This document shows positions 39,610-50,319 of a DNA stretch of 64,000 bases, piece after piece. Position numbers and translations under genes: made by a program. This DNA comes from Porticoccaceae bacterium (GTDB lineage Bacteria > Pseudomonadota > Gammaproteobacteria > Pseudomonadales > Porticoccaceae): positions 62,001 through 126,000 of the forward strand of contig JAQWUP010000065.1 in NCBI GenBank assembly GCA_029242085.1. Reading direction: 5' to 3'. Below the pieces are notes generated by a model. The model made no database searches, had not been told where the DNA came from, and was given only the letters and a program-made list of their open reading frames with translations. Positions within the stretch are counted from its first letter, which is position 1, and each line of letters starts with the position of its first letter.

Positions 39610-40962
39610 ATGCTGGAAATCATTAGTAGGTTCTTCGATAAGAGTCAGGCTCAAAGAGATGCTGGCGACCCGGTTATCGTCAGCGCCCAATACCACTCAC
39701 TATCACCTAAAATGATCAGCCGTGATGCGCGCCGAGTCGTCGATGTATTGCAGGATGCAGGCTACGAGGCCTACATTGTTGGTGGCGCAGTCCGCGACCT
39801 GCTGCTGGGACTTAAAGCCAAAGATTTTGATGTGGCCACTAACGCCAAACCCGCCGAGGTAAAGTCGTTATTTAGACGCTCGCGTATTATTGGCCGTCGC
39901 TTTCAGATTGTGCATGTGCAATTTAGCCGTGAGATTATTGAAGTCACGACATTCCGCTCCAATGAAACCAAATCCAACGACAAGAGAAAGAACCACCGTC
40001 AACAAACCGATAGTGGCATGCTCACCCGCGACAATGTCTTTGGCAGTTTGAATGATGATGCCAGTCGCCGAGATCTGAGCATAAACGCTATGTACTATGA
40101 TCCGGGCGATAACAGCATTCATGATTTTGCCGAGGGTCTGGACGATATAGAAAAACGGGTTATTCGCATTATGGGTGACCCCGCGACCAGATTTCGTGAA
40201 GACCCTGTGCGGATGCTGCGCGTGGTTCGTTTTGCGGCCAAGTTGGGCTTCAATATAGAAAACCGCACTGGCAAACCCATGCATAAGTTGGCGACGGATC
40301 TAGAGCATGTTTCACCGCCAAGATTATTTGATGAAACCCTCAAATTGTTTATGAGTGGACAGGGACTCGCCTCTTTTTGGCTGCTCAATGAGTACGGCCT
40401 GTTCGAGCGTATCGTGCCGCAAATTGGCAATATGATGAAAGACCGCAATAGTCTCACCAGTAAACTGGTTGAGCAGGCATTCACCAATACCGATCTGCGT
40501 ATTCGCGCCGAAAAACGTGTTACGCCAGCATTTATCTACGCTGCACTGCTGTGGCCTGCTGTGCAAAAGCTTGCTGCGCATTATCGCGATCGCGGCAATT
40601 CACCCTCCTATGCTTTGAGCAAAGCCTCAGGCGAGGTGATCGCCCGACAGATATCTATCACCGCAATTCCCCGGCGCTTTACCATGCCAATGCGTGAGAT
40701 CTGGGATTTACAACTGCTACTGCCACGCCGAGGCGGGCATCGCGCCAAGCGGCTTATTGAACATCCGCGCTTTCGAGCGGCCTATGACTTTGTGCTACTG
40801 CGAGAGCAGGCCGGTGAGGAACTGAGCGGCCTCGGCGACTGGTGGACTGCCTATCAGGATGCCAGCGACGAACAGAGAGAGCATATGGCTCGCTCTGTGG
40901 GTGATCCCGGTAAAAATCGCAAGCGACGCAATCGGCGCAAACCTAAACCCGCCGCTGAGTAG
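39610..40962 (+). CDS. pcnB: Poly(A) polymerase I
   Basis: AYIVGGAVRDLLLGLKAKDFDVATNAKPAEVKSLFRRSRIIGRRFQIVHV; basic C-terminus. Confidence 0.96.
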   Translation: MLEIISRFFDKSQAQRDAGDPVIVSAQYHSLSPKMISRDARRVVDVLQDAGYEAYIVGGAVRDLLLGLKAKDFDVATNAKPAEVKSLFRRSRIIGRRFQIVHVQFSREIIEVTTFRSNETKSNDKRKNHRQQTDSGMLTRDNVFGSLNDDASRRDLSINAMYYDPGDNSIHDFAEGLDDIEKRVIRIMGDPATRFREDPVRMLRVVRFAAKLGFNIENRTGKPMHKLATDLEHVSPPRLFDETLKLFMSGQGLASFWLLNEYGLFERIVPQIGNMMKDRNSLTSKLVEQAFTNTDLRIRAEKRVTPAFIYAALLWPAVQKLAAHYRDRGNSPSYALSKASGEVIARQISITAIPRRFTMPMREIWDLQLLLPRRGGHRAKRLIEHPRFRAAYDFVLLREQAGEELSGLGDWWTAYQDASDEQREHMARSVGDPGKNRKRRNRRKPKPAAE

Positions 40963-40969
40963 TCAACCA

Positions 40970-41458
40970 ATGGCTGAGGTATATATTGGGCTGGGCAGTA
41001 ATCTTGAAGACCGTGGCGACAGTCCCGAAACCCAGCTGGATCGAGCAATAGAGAGTATTTCCCAACATCCAGCTATCAGTCTGATAGCTGTCTCATCGCG
41101 CTACCAAACCAAAGCCATAGGGCCTGGAAATCAGCCTGACTATATCAATGCTGCAGCCCGCCTTAGCACCGCATTATCACCGCTGGACCTCCTCGACGCC
41201 CTGCAGCAGATAGAGCATCAGCAGGGTCGCGTGCGCACCATTCGCTGGGGAGCCAGAACCCTCGATCTGGATATTTTGCTCTACAACAATCAGGTAATCG
41301 ACAGTGAACGACTCAATGTGCCTCACCCAAGAATGCATGAACGCGCATTTGTGCTCGCGCCTCTGCGTGATTTAGACGCCAGTATTGAGCTTCCCAGCGG
41401 TGAAAGTATCCTCAACCTATTGGCAAACTGCTCGGACCAAGGTATCGTAAAATTATAG
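40970..41458 (+). CDS. folK: 2-amino-4-hydroxy-6-hydroxymethyldihydropteridine pyrophosphokinase
   Basis: VYIGLGSNLEDRGD...GPGNQPDYINAAARLST...RWGARTLDLDILLYN; start trimmed to MAEVYIGLGSN. Confidence 0.95.
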   Translation: MAEVYIGLGSNLEDRGDSPETQLDRAIESISQHPAISLIAVSSRYQTKAIGPGNQPDYINAAARLSTALSPLDLLDALQQIEHQQGRVRTIRWGARTLDLDILLYNNQVIDSERLNVPHPRMHERAFVLAPLRDLDASIELPSGESILNLLANCSDQGIVKL

Positions 41459-41479
41459 GTTCGGTAACGGTCAACACAA

Positions 41480-42193
41480 GTGGAGAGCAATGTGGAACAG
41501 AGTAGTATCAGTGATTTAACGTTTGATCTATCTGCGTCTACCATTCCTAGTTACATTGCTATAGAAGGCCCAATAGGAATTGGCAAAACCACATTAGCCA
41601 AGCGCCTGGCGCAAACATTTAACTATGAAACACTGCTAGAAGAAGCTGACGAAAACCCTTTCTTAGAACGCTTTTATCAGGACCGCCGTGCCAATGCACT
41701 GCCAACTCAGCTGTATTTCTTGTTTCAGCGCATGCGCAAACTTCAGGACCTGCGCCAGGGCGATATTTTTCAGCAGGTTCGCATATCGGATTTTTTAATC
41801 GACAAAGACCCGCTATTTGCTCAGGTAACTCTGGATGACGATGAGTATCGTCTCTATCAAAATGTCTACGACAATATTATTACCGACCTACCCAAACCAG
41901 ATTTGGTTATCTATCTGCAGGCCCCGACCGAAACCCTCTATGACCGTGTACAGCGCCGCGGCACAGCAATAGAGAGACCTATTGAGCAGTCCTACCTCCA
42001 ACAGTTAAACGATGCCTATACCCAGTTCTTTTACCATTATGACGATACGCCGTTACTGATCGTTAACACCGCAGAAATTAATCTGGCCGAAGGTGATCTC
42101 GATTACAATAATCTGGTGAGATACATCCTGCAGACAAAATCTGGCCGCCATTACTACAATCCTCACCCGATAGCTCGAGCGGCTGCGGGTTGA
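41480..42193 (+). CDS. Deoxynucleoside kinase family protein
   Basis: YIAIEGPIGIGKTTLAKRLA P-loop, ISDFLIDKDPLFA, YDRVQRRGTAIERPI. Confidence 0.88.
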   Translation: MESNVEQSSISDLTFDLSASTIPSYIAIEGPIGIGKTTLAKRLAQTFNYETLLEEADENPFLERFYQDRRANALPTQLYFLFQRMRKLQDLRQGDIFQQVRISDFLIDKDPLFAQVTLDDDEYRLYQNVYDNIITDLPKPDLVIYLQAPTETLYDRVQRRGTAIERPIEQSYLQQLNDAYTQFFYHYDDTPLLIVNTAEINLAEGDLDYNNLVRYILQTKSGRHYYNPHPIARAAAG

Positions 42194-42263
42194 TCGCTTG
42201 TCATAATCGGTGAAACCCAGTAACGTGGCCGACTCAGAGACTTATTGAGGCTTAATCTCCACA

Positions 42264-43055
42264 ATGAAAACCACCACCATTAGCAGTTTAATTGCGATGA
42301 AAGCGGCCGGCGACAAGTTTGCCGTAATCACCGCCTACGACTATACCTTTTCAAGGATGATTGAGACCGCCGCCATTGAGGTGACATTGGTCGGTGACTC
42401 ACTGGGCAATGTGATTCAGGGTCGCGACAGCACCATTCCAGTCACTGTTGACGAAATGGCCTATCACACCGCCGCAGTAAAGCGTGGCAACAGCCGCACA
42501 TTGCTAATGACAGATATGCCTTTTATGTCCTACGCCACTGAGGCTCAGGCGCTGGATAATGCCGCCACACTGATGCAGGCCGGTGCGCAAATGGTTAAAT
42601 TAGAAGGTGGTGAATGGCTTGCCGACAGCATTTATATGCTCACCGAGCGCGGCATTCCCGTCTGTGGCCATGTTGGCCTGACCCCACAGTCAGTGCACAA
42701 GCTTGGCGGCTACAAAGTACAGGGTAAAGAGGAAGAGGCAGCAGCAAATATGATTGCTGAAGCCAGAGTACTTGAAGAGGCAGGTGCCGACTTAATTGTT
42801 GTAGAATGCGTGCCCTCGTCTCTCGGCCGCCAGCTATCTCAAGCACTGACAATACCAGTGATAGGCATTGGCGCCGGCCCAGACACCGACGCTCAAGTCC
42901 TGGTGCTACATGATATGTTAGGGATCTCCCAGCGCCTGCCCCGCTTCTCACGCAATTTTCTTGAATCGTCCTCCAGTGTTCAGGATGCTATTACCGCCTT
43001 TGGCACTGCAGTGCGCGACGGCAGCTTTCCGGCCGCGGAGCACTGCTTTAAATAA
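42264..43055 (+). CDS. panB: 3-methyl-2-oxobutanoate hydroxymethyltransferase
   Basis: AVITAYDYTFSRMIETAAIEVTLVGDSLGNVIQG, PVCGHVGLTPQSVHKLGGYKVQG. Confidence 0.96.
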   Translation: MKTTTISSLIAMKAAGDKFAVITAYDYTFSRMIETAAIEVTLVGDSLGNVIQGRDSTIPVTVDEMAYHTAAVKRGNSRTLLMTDMPFMSYATEAQALDNAATLMQAGAQMVKLEGGEWLADSIYMLTERGIPVCGHVGLTPQSVHKLGGYKVQGKEEEAAANMIAEARVLEEAGADLIVVECVPSSLGRQLSQALTIPVIGIGAGPDTDAQVLVLHDMLGISQRLPRFSRNFLESSSSVQDAITAFGTAVRDGSFPAAEHCFK

Positions 43056-43088
43056 CCCATTCAAATAAGACTAAAAAAGAGATTGACC

Positions 43089-43568
43089 ATGGCTACATCC
43101 ATATATGACTTTAGCGTACCTACCAGCAGCGGCGATGAAAAAGCCCTGCAAGACTACAATGGCAAGGTGTTGCTGATTGTTAATACCGCCAGTAAATGTG
43201 GCTTTACACCTCAGTACGAGGGTCTGCAGGCGCTCTATGATCAGTACCATGAGCGCGGTCTGGTGGTTATTGCCATGCCCTGTAATCAGTTTGGCAAGCA
43301 GGAGCCTGGCAGCAATGCTGAGGTGCAGGAATTTTGCCAGATCAACTATGGTTTGAGCTTTCCCGTGATGGGAAAAATTGATGTTAATGGTGCCAACCGG
43401 CACCCACTTTACAGCTACCTGACCGAACAGGCTGGCGGCCTGATCACCGACGGTATCAAATGGAATTTCACCAAGTTTTTAGTCGGCCGAGACGGCCAGG
43501 TAGTTAAGCGCTTTGGCAGTATCAGTAAACCTGAGGCCATCGCCGCAGATATTGAAAAACTGCTCTAG
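43089..43568 (+). CDS. Glutathione peroxidase family protein (Cys type)
   Basis: LLIVNTASKCGFTPQYEGLQALYDQY...MPCNQFGKQEPGS...IKWNFTKFLV. Confidence 0.94.
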   Translation: MATSIYDFSVPTSSGDEKALQDYNGKVLLIVNTASKCGFTPQYEGLQALYDQYHERGLVVIAMPCNQFGKQEPGSNAEVQEFCQINYGLSFPVMGKIDVNGANRHPLYSYLTEQAGGLITDGIKWNFTKFLVGRDGQVVKRFGSISKPEAIAADIEKLL

Positions 43569-43614
43569 CCGCGGAGTCTTGATATGCCAGCCCGGACTGG
43601 CATATCGAGTTGCA

Positions 43615-44994
43615 CTACTGGTTCTTCAGCGCAGTAAAGTAAGCCTTGGCAGCCTTGTTTACCTGAGGCGCCAAATACAGCGCTGAAATCATAGTCGGAA
43701 TCGCCATAGTCGCGTAGGACGCCAGAATTAAACCATTAACAATATCCAGAGACACCACTGCACCAACCACCAATAGGCCCAGATAGATCGGTGAATAATA
43801 GTATTGCCGTTTCACACCGAACAAGAATCCCATACATTTAACGCCATAGAACCACATGGTAACCATGGTGCTAAAACTCAGCATACCAACCATAATCAAA
43901 AGTAAGTAGATGCCGGTATTTGGGAATACCTGCTCGATCGCGCGGGCAGTCATAGTGACGCCCTGAAGACCGGCTTCAGTTTGCCAGACACCGGTCAGCA
44001 AAATAATTAATGCGGTGCAGGTACAGACCACCAAGGTATCGATGACCGGCCCGATCATGGCCACAACACCCTCGCGAATAGGCTGCGCTGTTTTAGCCGC
44101 ACCATGAGCCAGAGACTCAGTACCTATGCCGGCTTCATTACTAAACGCACCACGGCGCACACCAATTAGAATCACCGCACCAATAGAGCCACCAGCGGCA
44201 GCCTCACCGGTAAAGGCATCGCTCACAATTAACCACAGCATGGCGGGAATATCAGCGGCATAGCTATACAATACCGTCACTGTCATCAATAGATACATGA
44301 TCACCATGGTCGGCACCAAACGCACCGTCAGGCGCCCGATACTCTGAATTCTGCCAGCCACAACCATGGCCACCAATGTCGCCACTATTGAGCTGGCAAC
44401 CAGATCAAAGGTGAAATGCTGTTCACTGGTAGCCCAGCCGGCGGGAATAGCCACCACATCGCGAAGCAGCTGAATAAACTGATTAGCCTGAAAAAGGGGC
44501 AGCGCACCAATTAGACAGGCCGCTGCAAAAAGCGCCGCCAGTGGATACCAGCGCTGTCCCATCCCCTGAGTAATCACATACATAGGACCACCATGAACTG
44601 TGCCCTCGGCGTCTTTGCCACGATACATAACGGCAAGAGAGGCGGTATAAAACTTGGTGGCCACACCGACAATCGCTGTGACCCACATCCAGAACACCGC
44701 ACCCGGGCCGCCAATACTGATGGCAATTGCCACCCCGGCAATATTGCCTAGACCTATGGTGCCAGAAAGTGCCGTCGCCAAAGCCTGAGAATGCGGAATG
44801 TGCCCCGGGTCATTGGGGTCGCTGAACTTACCGCGCAACAAATCAACGCCATGACCGAAATAGCGATAGGGCTGCAAACGTGAGTAGAACATAAAGAAAA
44901 CACCGCCACCGACCAGCAAAATTACCAGCGGAGTACTCCACATCATATCGGCCCAGGCGTTAAAAAAGTCTTCGAGTTGCTGCAGTGAAATCAT
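43615..44994 (-). CDS. Sodium:alanine (AGCS family) symporter, second copy
   Basis: LSGTIGLGNIAGVAIAISIGGPGAVFWMW, GVRRGAFSNEAGIGTESLAHGAA. Confidence 0.93.
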   Translation of the reverse strand: MISLQQLEDFFNAWADMMWSTPLVILLVGGGVFFMFYSRLQPYRYFGHGVDLLRGKFSDPNDPGHIPHSQALATALSGTIGLGNIAGVAIAISIGGPGAVFWMWVTAIVGVATKFYTASLAVMYRGKDAEGTVHGGPMYVITQGMGQRWYPLAALFAAACLIGALPLFQANQFIQLLRDVVAIPAGWATSEQHFTFDLVASSIVATLVAMVVAGRIQSIGRLTVRLVPTMVIMYLLMTVTVLYSYAADIPAMLWLIVSDAFTGEAAAGGSIGAVILIGVRRGAFSNEAGIGTESLAHGAAKTAQPIREGVVAMIGPVIDTLVVCTCTALIILLTGVWQTEAGLQGVTMTARAIEQVFPNTGIYLLLIMVGMLSFSTMVTMWFYGVKCMGFLFGVKRQYYYSPIYLGLLVVGAVVSLDIVNGLILASYATMAIPTMISALYLAPQVNKAAKAYFTALKNQ

Positions 44995-45035
44995 GGCAGG
45001 TTGTTCTTTTTATTAAAGGGGGAGTAGACCGCAAT

Positions 45036-45443
45036 CTAGTCTTTGGGCTTCACATATAAAACCAGGCTGTGACCCACTAGTTGAAAGCCATTTTGGCTGG
45101 CGATGCGCTCTTGGATTTTTTCAATTTCGGCATCATGAAATTCAATAACAGCGCCGGTCTCCGTGCATACCATATGATCGTGGTGCTCACCGCGATCAAG
45201 TTCGTAGACGGCTGGGCCATTATCAAAATTATGTCGCTCAATAAGGCCTGCAGTTTCAAACTGAGTCAGTACCCTGTAGACAGTTGCTATACCCACATCC
45301 TCCTCCGCATCTCGCAGAGACTGGTAGATATCCTCGGCGGTCATATGCCGATCGTCGCAGTTTTCTAGAATCTGCAAAATTTTGATTCTGGGCAATGTGA
45401 CCTTTAGGCCTACTTTTTTAAGCTCCTGATCTTCTGGAGTCAT
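45036..45443 (-). CDS. fur: Ferric uptake regulator
   Basis: LKKVGLKVTLPRIKILQILE...DVGIATVYRVLTQFETAGLIERHNF...HHDHMVC. Confidence 0.96.
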   Translation of the reverse strand: MTPEDQELKKVGLKVTLPRIKILQILENCDDRHMTAEDIYQSLRDAEEDVGIATVYRVLTQFETAGLIERHNFDNGPAVYELDRGEHHDHMVCTETGAVIEFHDAEIEKIQERIASQNGFQLVGHSLVLYVKPKD

Positions 45444-45513
45444 AGTTACCTCTTCTCTATAGGATGGGCTTTAGGTATTATCCCCATTCGCGCAACTAAC
45501 TGGAAGCCCATCA

Positions 45514-45867
45514 ATGCGAATTGTTACTACCTTACTGTTCAGTTTCATTCTACTTACTACTGGCTGCAGTTGGGTAAAGTTTCCCAGCGTGCACAAAGTT
45601 AATATCCAGCAGGGTAACATTGTTGATCAAGAGATGATTGATAAGCTGCGTCCCGGCATGACCAAGTCACAGGTTCAATTTGTTTTAGGCACGCCATTGG
45701 TCATAGATACTTTCGATCAGCAGCGCTGGGATTACTTCTTTAGCCGCTTATCAGCCACCGGCGTAAAAACTGAAGAGAATGTGACCATCTACTTCGATGA
45801 GCAGGATAAACTTGAACGCATGACCGGCGACTACCTGCCCAGCTCAGCGGTTCCTGAAGAGCGCTAA
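45514..45867 (+). CDS. bamE: Outer membrane protein assembly factor BamE
   Basis: Lipobox LTTGC; QGNIVDQEMIDKLRPGMTKSQVQFVLGTPLV; divergent from fur. Confidence 0.94.
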   Translation: MRIVTTLLFSFILLTTGCSWVKFPSVHKVNIQQGNIVDQEMIDKLRPGMTKSQVQFVLGTPLVIDTFDQQRWDYFFSRLSATGVKTEENVTIYFDEQDKLERMTGDYLPSSAVPEER

Positions 45868-45900
45868 CAGCTGCAGCAGCCGAAAAATACTAAAACATAA

Positions 45901-45926
45901 AAAAAGCAGGCCAGAGCCTGCTTTTT
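45901..45926. terminator. Bidirectional terminator between bamE and rnfH
   Basis: AAAAAGCAGG-CCAGAG-CCTGCTTTTT. Confidence 0.88.
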
Positions 45927-45949
45927 TTATACTGAGGTTTTCCCTATTC

Positions 45950-46273
45950 TTATTTTTTTGCCTTCGCCTCTTCAGCGCGACGACGCCTCACTTCCTTGGG
46001 ATCGGCAATAAGCGGCCGATAGATCTCGATACGATCTCTCTCACGCAGCCTGTAAGAGGCTGGCTCGTCCAGCCCCTTTGTGCCTAACACCTGAGAAAAG
46101 ACCCCCATTTTGTCGCTATTTACGTCTATCTGCGGGAAACTTATCAAAATGCCAGACTGTTCAACAGCCTCTAGTGCCGTCGTACCTGCAGGCACAGACA
46201 GCGTTAATAATGCCTGCTTTTCAGGTAACGCATAGGCCACCTCCACAGTAATCATACTGCTATCGGTCATCAT
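45950..46273 (-). CDS. rnfH: RnfH family ubiquitin-like protein
   Basis: ITVEVAYALPEKQALLTLSVPAGTTALEAVEQSGI...LRERDRIEIYRPLIADPKEVRRRRA. Confidence 0.92.
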   Translation of the reverse strand: MMTDSSMITVEVAYALPEKQALLTLSVPAGTTALEAVEQSGILISFPQIDVNSDKMGVFSQVLGTKGLDEPASYRLRERDRIEIYRPLIADPKEVRRRRAEEAKAKK

Positions 46274-46724
46274 GACCCTCCAAAAAAACCTTATCCGCGC
46301 GCTGACACAGGGAATCAACCAGGTTATTCGCAACTCCCGAAAACAGATTGGACGCCGCCATACCCAGACCTCTATTTTTAAACTCAAATTCCAAATCCAA
46401 CGCTACCTTTGAGGCCTCATCAGTTAATGGCGTAAATGTCCACAACCCGAAAAAAGTCTTAAAAGGACCATCTTCTAACCTCATCTCTATATTGCTCGGC
46501 CCCGCAGTGGTGGGACCAGACAAATTATTTCTCGTCATTAAGCTGATCTGCACACCTGCCTTTTTGAGATCGAGACGCGCCAACATTGTGCTATCACTGT
46601 GCTCAAACACTTCGACCCCATGGCAACCATCCATAAATTGCGGATAGCTGGCAACATCATTGACCAATGAGTACATTGCCGTAGCCGAGTGCATTACCAG
46701 CGCTGAGCGTTTGATAGTCGTCAA
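46260..46724 (-). CDS. ratA: RatA/COQ10-like START-domain protein
   Basis: ALVMHSATAMYSLVNDVASYPQFMDGCHGVEV; upstream of rnfH. Confidence 0.92.
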   Translation of the reverse strand: MTTIKRSALVMHSATAMYSLVNDVASYPQFMDGCHGVEVFEHSDSTMLARLDLKKAGVQISLMTRNNLSGPTTAGPSNIEMRLEDGPFKTFFGLWTFTPLTDEASKVALDLEFEFKNRGLGMAASNLFSGVANNLVDSLCQRADKVFLEGHDDR

Positions 46725-46732
46725 ACTAAATC

Positions 46733-48106
46733 CTAAGAGAAAAATTTATCGTAAATGCCCATGGCAAACACCGCACTAATAGCCGCAGGCGCAATATAAC
46801 GCAGAGTCACTTGCCATAGCTTCATCACTATTGGCGCTGTGCCCTGCATTTCAAAATCGACCAACTCTCGCTTCATCACATAACCCACAAACAGCGCGAT
46901 CAGCAGGCCTGAGAGTGGCAGCATAATATTGGCTGTCAAGAAATCAAGGAAGTCGAAGAAAGTAAACCCAGCCAACTTTATATCCGACCAGACATTAAAT
47001 GACAGAACCGACCCCAGCCCCAGCACCCAGGCCATTCCTGCCAGCAACAAATTAGCCTGTACGCGGCCCATATTCTTAGCCTCTATCAGCCAGGCAACAC
47101 AGGGCTCCAATAGGGAAATTGCTGAGCTCCACGCGGCGATAGAGACCAAGACAAAGAACGCGGCGCCGATCAATAAGCCGCCGGGCATACCGCCGAATGC
47201 AACCGGCAGACTGATAAACATAAGCCCGGGACCCGCACTGGGCTCAATGCCTTGAGTCGCAAAAACAATCGAGAAAATAATTAGGCCAGAGACAATCGCC
47301 ACCAGACTGTCAAAAAATGCCACGATCAATACGGTTCTACCTATATTGGCCTTCTGCGGCATATAGGCGCCATAGGCCATAATTGCACCCATACCAATAC
47401 TCAGGGTAAAAAAGGCCTGACCCATTGCTTCCAGAACACCACGCCAGGTCAGCAATTCCAGATTGAAGTTAAATAGAAAATTCCAGGCCGCCGAGAAATT
47501 ACCCTGAAAGTAACTAAAACCGAGCAGAAGCAGCAACATAACAAACAGTAGTGGCATAAGAATTTCGACCGCCACACCCAGACCTTTTTTAACCCCACCC
47601 ACCACTACACCAACACAGAGCAGCATAAATATTGACTGCCAGAAAATAAGACGGCTGGGGTCTGCCAGCAGGGCGCCAAATATATTGCCCGCCGTATCGC
47701 CGTTGATACCGGTCAGCTCACCAGAGGCGGCCTCAAAAATATAGGCCAGCGCCCAACCGGCAATCACCGCGTAAAATGACAGAATTAACATGCCGGCGGC
47801 AACACCCACCCAGCCAACATGACGCCAGCGGGAATTAGCACCGCTTTCATGCACCGCATCTCGCATGGCATTTATCGGGCTCTGGCGACCCTGGCGGCCA
47901 ATCAATACCTCAGCCATCATCACCGGCACACCAATCAGCAGAATGCAGCCCAGATACACTAGCACAAAGGCCCCACCGCCATTGCTGCCAGCCACATAGG
48001 GAAACTTCCACATATTGCCCAGACCAACAGCAGAGCCAGTAGCGGCCATAATAAAGGTCCAGCGACTGGCCCAGGTTCCATGCATGCCTTTTTGTTGTAA
48101 CGCCAC
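46733..48106 (-). CDS. Neurotransmitter:sodium symporter family transporter
   Basis: WASRWTFIMAATGSAVGLGNMWKFPYVAGSNGGGAFVLVY. Confidence 0.94.
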   Translation of the reverse strand: MALQQKGMHGTWASRWTFIMAATGSAVGLGNMWKFPYVAGSNGGGAFVLVYLGCILLIGVPVMMAEVLIGRQGRQSPINAMRDAVHESGANSRWRHVGWVGVAAGMLILSFYAVIAGWALAYIFEAASGELTGINGDTAGNIFGALLADPSRLIFWQSIFMLLCVGVVVGGVKKGLGVAVEILMPLLFVMLLLLLGFSYFQGNFSAAWNFLFNFNLELLTWRGVLEAMGQAFFTLSIGMGAIMAYGAYMPQKANIGRTVLIVAFFDSLVAIVSGLIIFSIVFATQGIEPSAGPGLMFISLPVAFGGMPGGLLIGAAFFVLVSIAAWSSAISLLEPCVAWLIEAKNMGRVQANLLLAGMAWVLGLGSVLSFNVWSDIKLAGFTFFDFLDFLTANIMLPLSGLLIALFVGYVMKRELVDFEMQGTAPIVMKLWQVTLRYIAPAAISAVFAMGIYDKFFS

Positions 48107-48224
48107 AATTTATCTCCATTTTTTATGGCTCAAATTGTACCCATAACCCCTGACGAATACAGCACTCAATTAAGCTTGTTAATATTTCATGACAATCGCG
48201 GCGGCCAACGTATAATCGCGGCCT

Positions 48225-48698
48225 ATGAGTAAAAAGAAGCCAAAACAGCAGTCCACCACCATCGCCTTAAATAAAAAGGTGAAGCGCGATTATTTTCTCG
48301 AAGAGAAGTTCGAGGCTGGACTCTCATTAATGGGTTGGGAAGTAAAAAGCCTGCGAGAAGGTCGTATTAACCTGACCGATACCTATGTCTTTTTAAAAAA
48401 TGGTGAAGCCTTTTTGATTGGCACCAATATCACACCACTGCCATCGGCCTCGACCCATTATGTAACCGACTCGACAAGAACCAGAAAGTTACTGCTCAAT
48501 CACCGCGAACTGCAGAAGCTAGAGGAAGGGGTCAATCAAAAAGGTCACACCTGCGTGTGCACCGCCCTGTACTGGAAAGGCCATCTTATCAAGTGCGAAA
48601 TTGCCCTGGCCAAAGGCAAGGCGACCTACGACAAGCGCCAAGATGACAAGGCGCGGGACTGGGACCGCCAGAAGCAGCGCATTATGCGTCACAAATAG
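48225..48698 (+). CDS. smpB: SsrA-binding protein
   Basis: [43 protein letters not shown]. Confidence 0.98.
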   Translation: MSKKKPKQQSTTIALNKKVKRDYFLEEKFEAGLSLMGWEVKSLREGRINLTDTYVFLKNGEAFLIGTNITPLPSASTHYVTDSTRTRKLLLNHRELQKLEEGVNQKGHTCVCTALYWKGHLIKCEIALAKGKATYDKRQDDKARDWDRQKQRIMRHK

Positions 48699-48715
48699 AC
48701 AGCCTCTTGTAACCG

Positions 48716-49441
48716 CTATTTTCTCAGCCCTTTAAATAGGCCTTTTAGCTCACCAGCCCTATCTTTGATCTGATCTTCCAACTTACTGCCCACATCTTTT
48801 GAAGCTCCAGATTGAAGGGCCGTCCTGGTCGCACTCGCAGAAATCTCGGCAATTATTTTGGCACTGGCCTCGGCGATGGAAACTCCCTGCCCCGGCTCGC
48901 CAATATTGCTCAGCTGCAACTCCGGCAATGGCAGCTCCACCGCAGTCGATCCCAACAGGCCATATTCGAGCACAGCGTCGCTAATCAGTAGATCTCTAAT
49001 GATAATATTTTTGCTGGCACCTTCATCAGACGCCGGCGCACTGTCACTGGACCCCAGATAGCGTTGGATGTTTTGCTGAAGCCTGTCCAGATTACTGCCG
49101 CCGCGGCCCGACTCCATAATAATGTGCGGAGCCAGAATACGCAGCGACTCGACAACAATGGTGTCACTACTCAGAGATTCCGCATCCAATTTAAAACTGA
49201 TCTCACCCAGGGAAAAAGCATGCTCGGTATCAAAGCCGTCAGGATTGCCAATAACCAAATCTTTGAGGCTGCCCTCGCCTGATATCAATGAGATTTCTGC
49301 TTCGCGCAAACTGACCTGCGCCTGAGTCATCTCCGGGCCGAGAGTTTCAATCAATGTTTTAAGCCCGCTGCCCAGATTCATCAGCACAACGACAGCGACA
49401 ACCAATATTAATGCCAGAGTTATTTTTACCACTTTGCCCAT
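48716..49441 (-). CDS. AsmA-like membrane-anchored protein of unknown function
   Basis: N-terminal TM then beta-rich periplasmic region (ISLISGEGSLKDLVIGNPDGFDTEHAFSLGEISFKLD). Confidence 0.65.
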   Translation of the reverse strand: MGKVVKITLALILVVAVVVLMNLGSGLKTLIETLGPEMTQAQVSLREAEISLISGEGSLKDLVIGNPDGFDTEHAFSLGEISFKLDAESLSSDTIVVESLRILAPHIIMESGRGGSNLDRLQQNIQRYLGSSDSAPASDEGASKNIIIRDLLISDAVLEYGLLGSTAVELPLPELQLSNIGEPGQGVSIAEASAKIIAEISASATRTALQSGASKDVGSKLEDQIKDRAGELKGLFKGLRK

Positions 49442-49545
49442 CTGCTCTCCCTCAGACTACGCTTAATTAAAAAGTACAGGTTTTAAAAAGCATAGATGCT
49501 ATTCTTGGACTTGTAAAAATTGATCGAGCAAACAGTTATAAAACC

Positions 49546-50319
49546 ATGCACAGACAAGCTTCCATTATTTCCAGCCCGGCACTCATAGTTGAGGGCCTTA
49601 AATTACTCTGGCATCGTCAGATTCGCTGGCTGGTTATAATACCTTTAGTCATCAATATCCTGCTGTTCGTCAGCGTCACTGGCTTGGCCGTGCAATGGTT
49701 CAGCGGTTGGCTAGATAGCTTAATGAGTCTGGTGCCAGATTGGCTGCACTGGCTGGTATGGATTATCTGGGGACTATTCGCCGCCCTGGCACTGGTGATT
49801 TATGCCTTTACCTTTACCCTGATTGCCAATCTGATCGGTTCACCTTTTTACGGCCTGATAGCAGAGCGAGTAATATTGATGTCAGGTGACAATCAAACAC
49901 CAGCAGCGACTGCATCCATGTTAAAAATCGCATTGGCCAGCTTTGTCCGGCAGCTGCAGCTAATGGCCTACCTGATTCCTCGATCAATCGCCGTAGCCCT
50001 GCTGTGTTTTCTGATTAGCTTTGTTCCGCTGGCCAATCTAGTCGTGCCCGCTGTGGCTGGATGCTGGGCAGCTTGGTCGCTATGTCTGCAGTATCTGGAT
50101 TATCCAGCGGATATCAAGCAGGTCGGCTTCAGGGAATTGCGCCAGCGTGCAGGGGCGCAGAGGTGGCAGTCTATGGGGTTTGGGTTCTCTGCATTGGCGG
50201 CGTCGGCTATCCCGTTGTTCAATTTGCTGCTATTGCCAGCGACAGTTATTGGCGGGACGTTGCTGTGGATAAGAACCTATGGGCTAGAAACTGCTAGCGA
50301 AAAGTCTAGTCTTCGCTAA
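49546..50319 (+). CDS. cysZ: CysZ/EI24 family membrane protein
   Basis: [29 protein letters not shown]...[18 protein letters not shown]. Confidence 0.9.
   Translation: MHRQASIISSPALIVEGLKLLWHRQIRWLVIIPLVINILLFVSVTGLAVQWFSGWLDSLMSLVPDWLHWLVWIIWGLFAALALVIYAFTFTLIANLIGSPFYGLIAERVILMSGDNQTPAATASMLKIALASFVRQLQLMAYLIPRSIAVALLCFLISFVPLANLVVPAVAGCWAAWSLCLQYLDYPADIKQVGFRELRQRAGAQRWQSMGFGFSALAASAIPLFNLLLLPATVIGGTLLWIRTYGLETASEKSSLR

Noticed and set aside
43089-43568. Selenocysteine glutathione peroxidase
   Set aside because: The active-site position is an ordinary Cys codon (NTASKCGF); no in-frame TGA.
48225-48716. tmRNA (ssrA) adjacent to smpB
   Set aside because: The downstream space is only about 18 nt before a convergent CDS; no tRNA-like ends or tag ORF seen.
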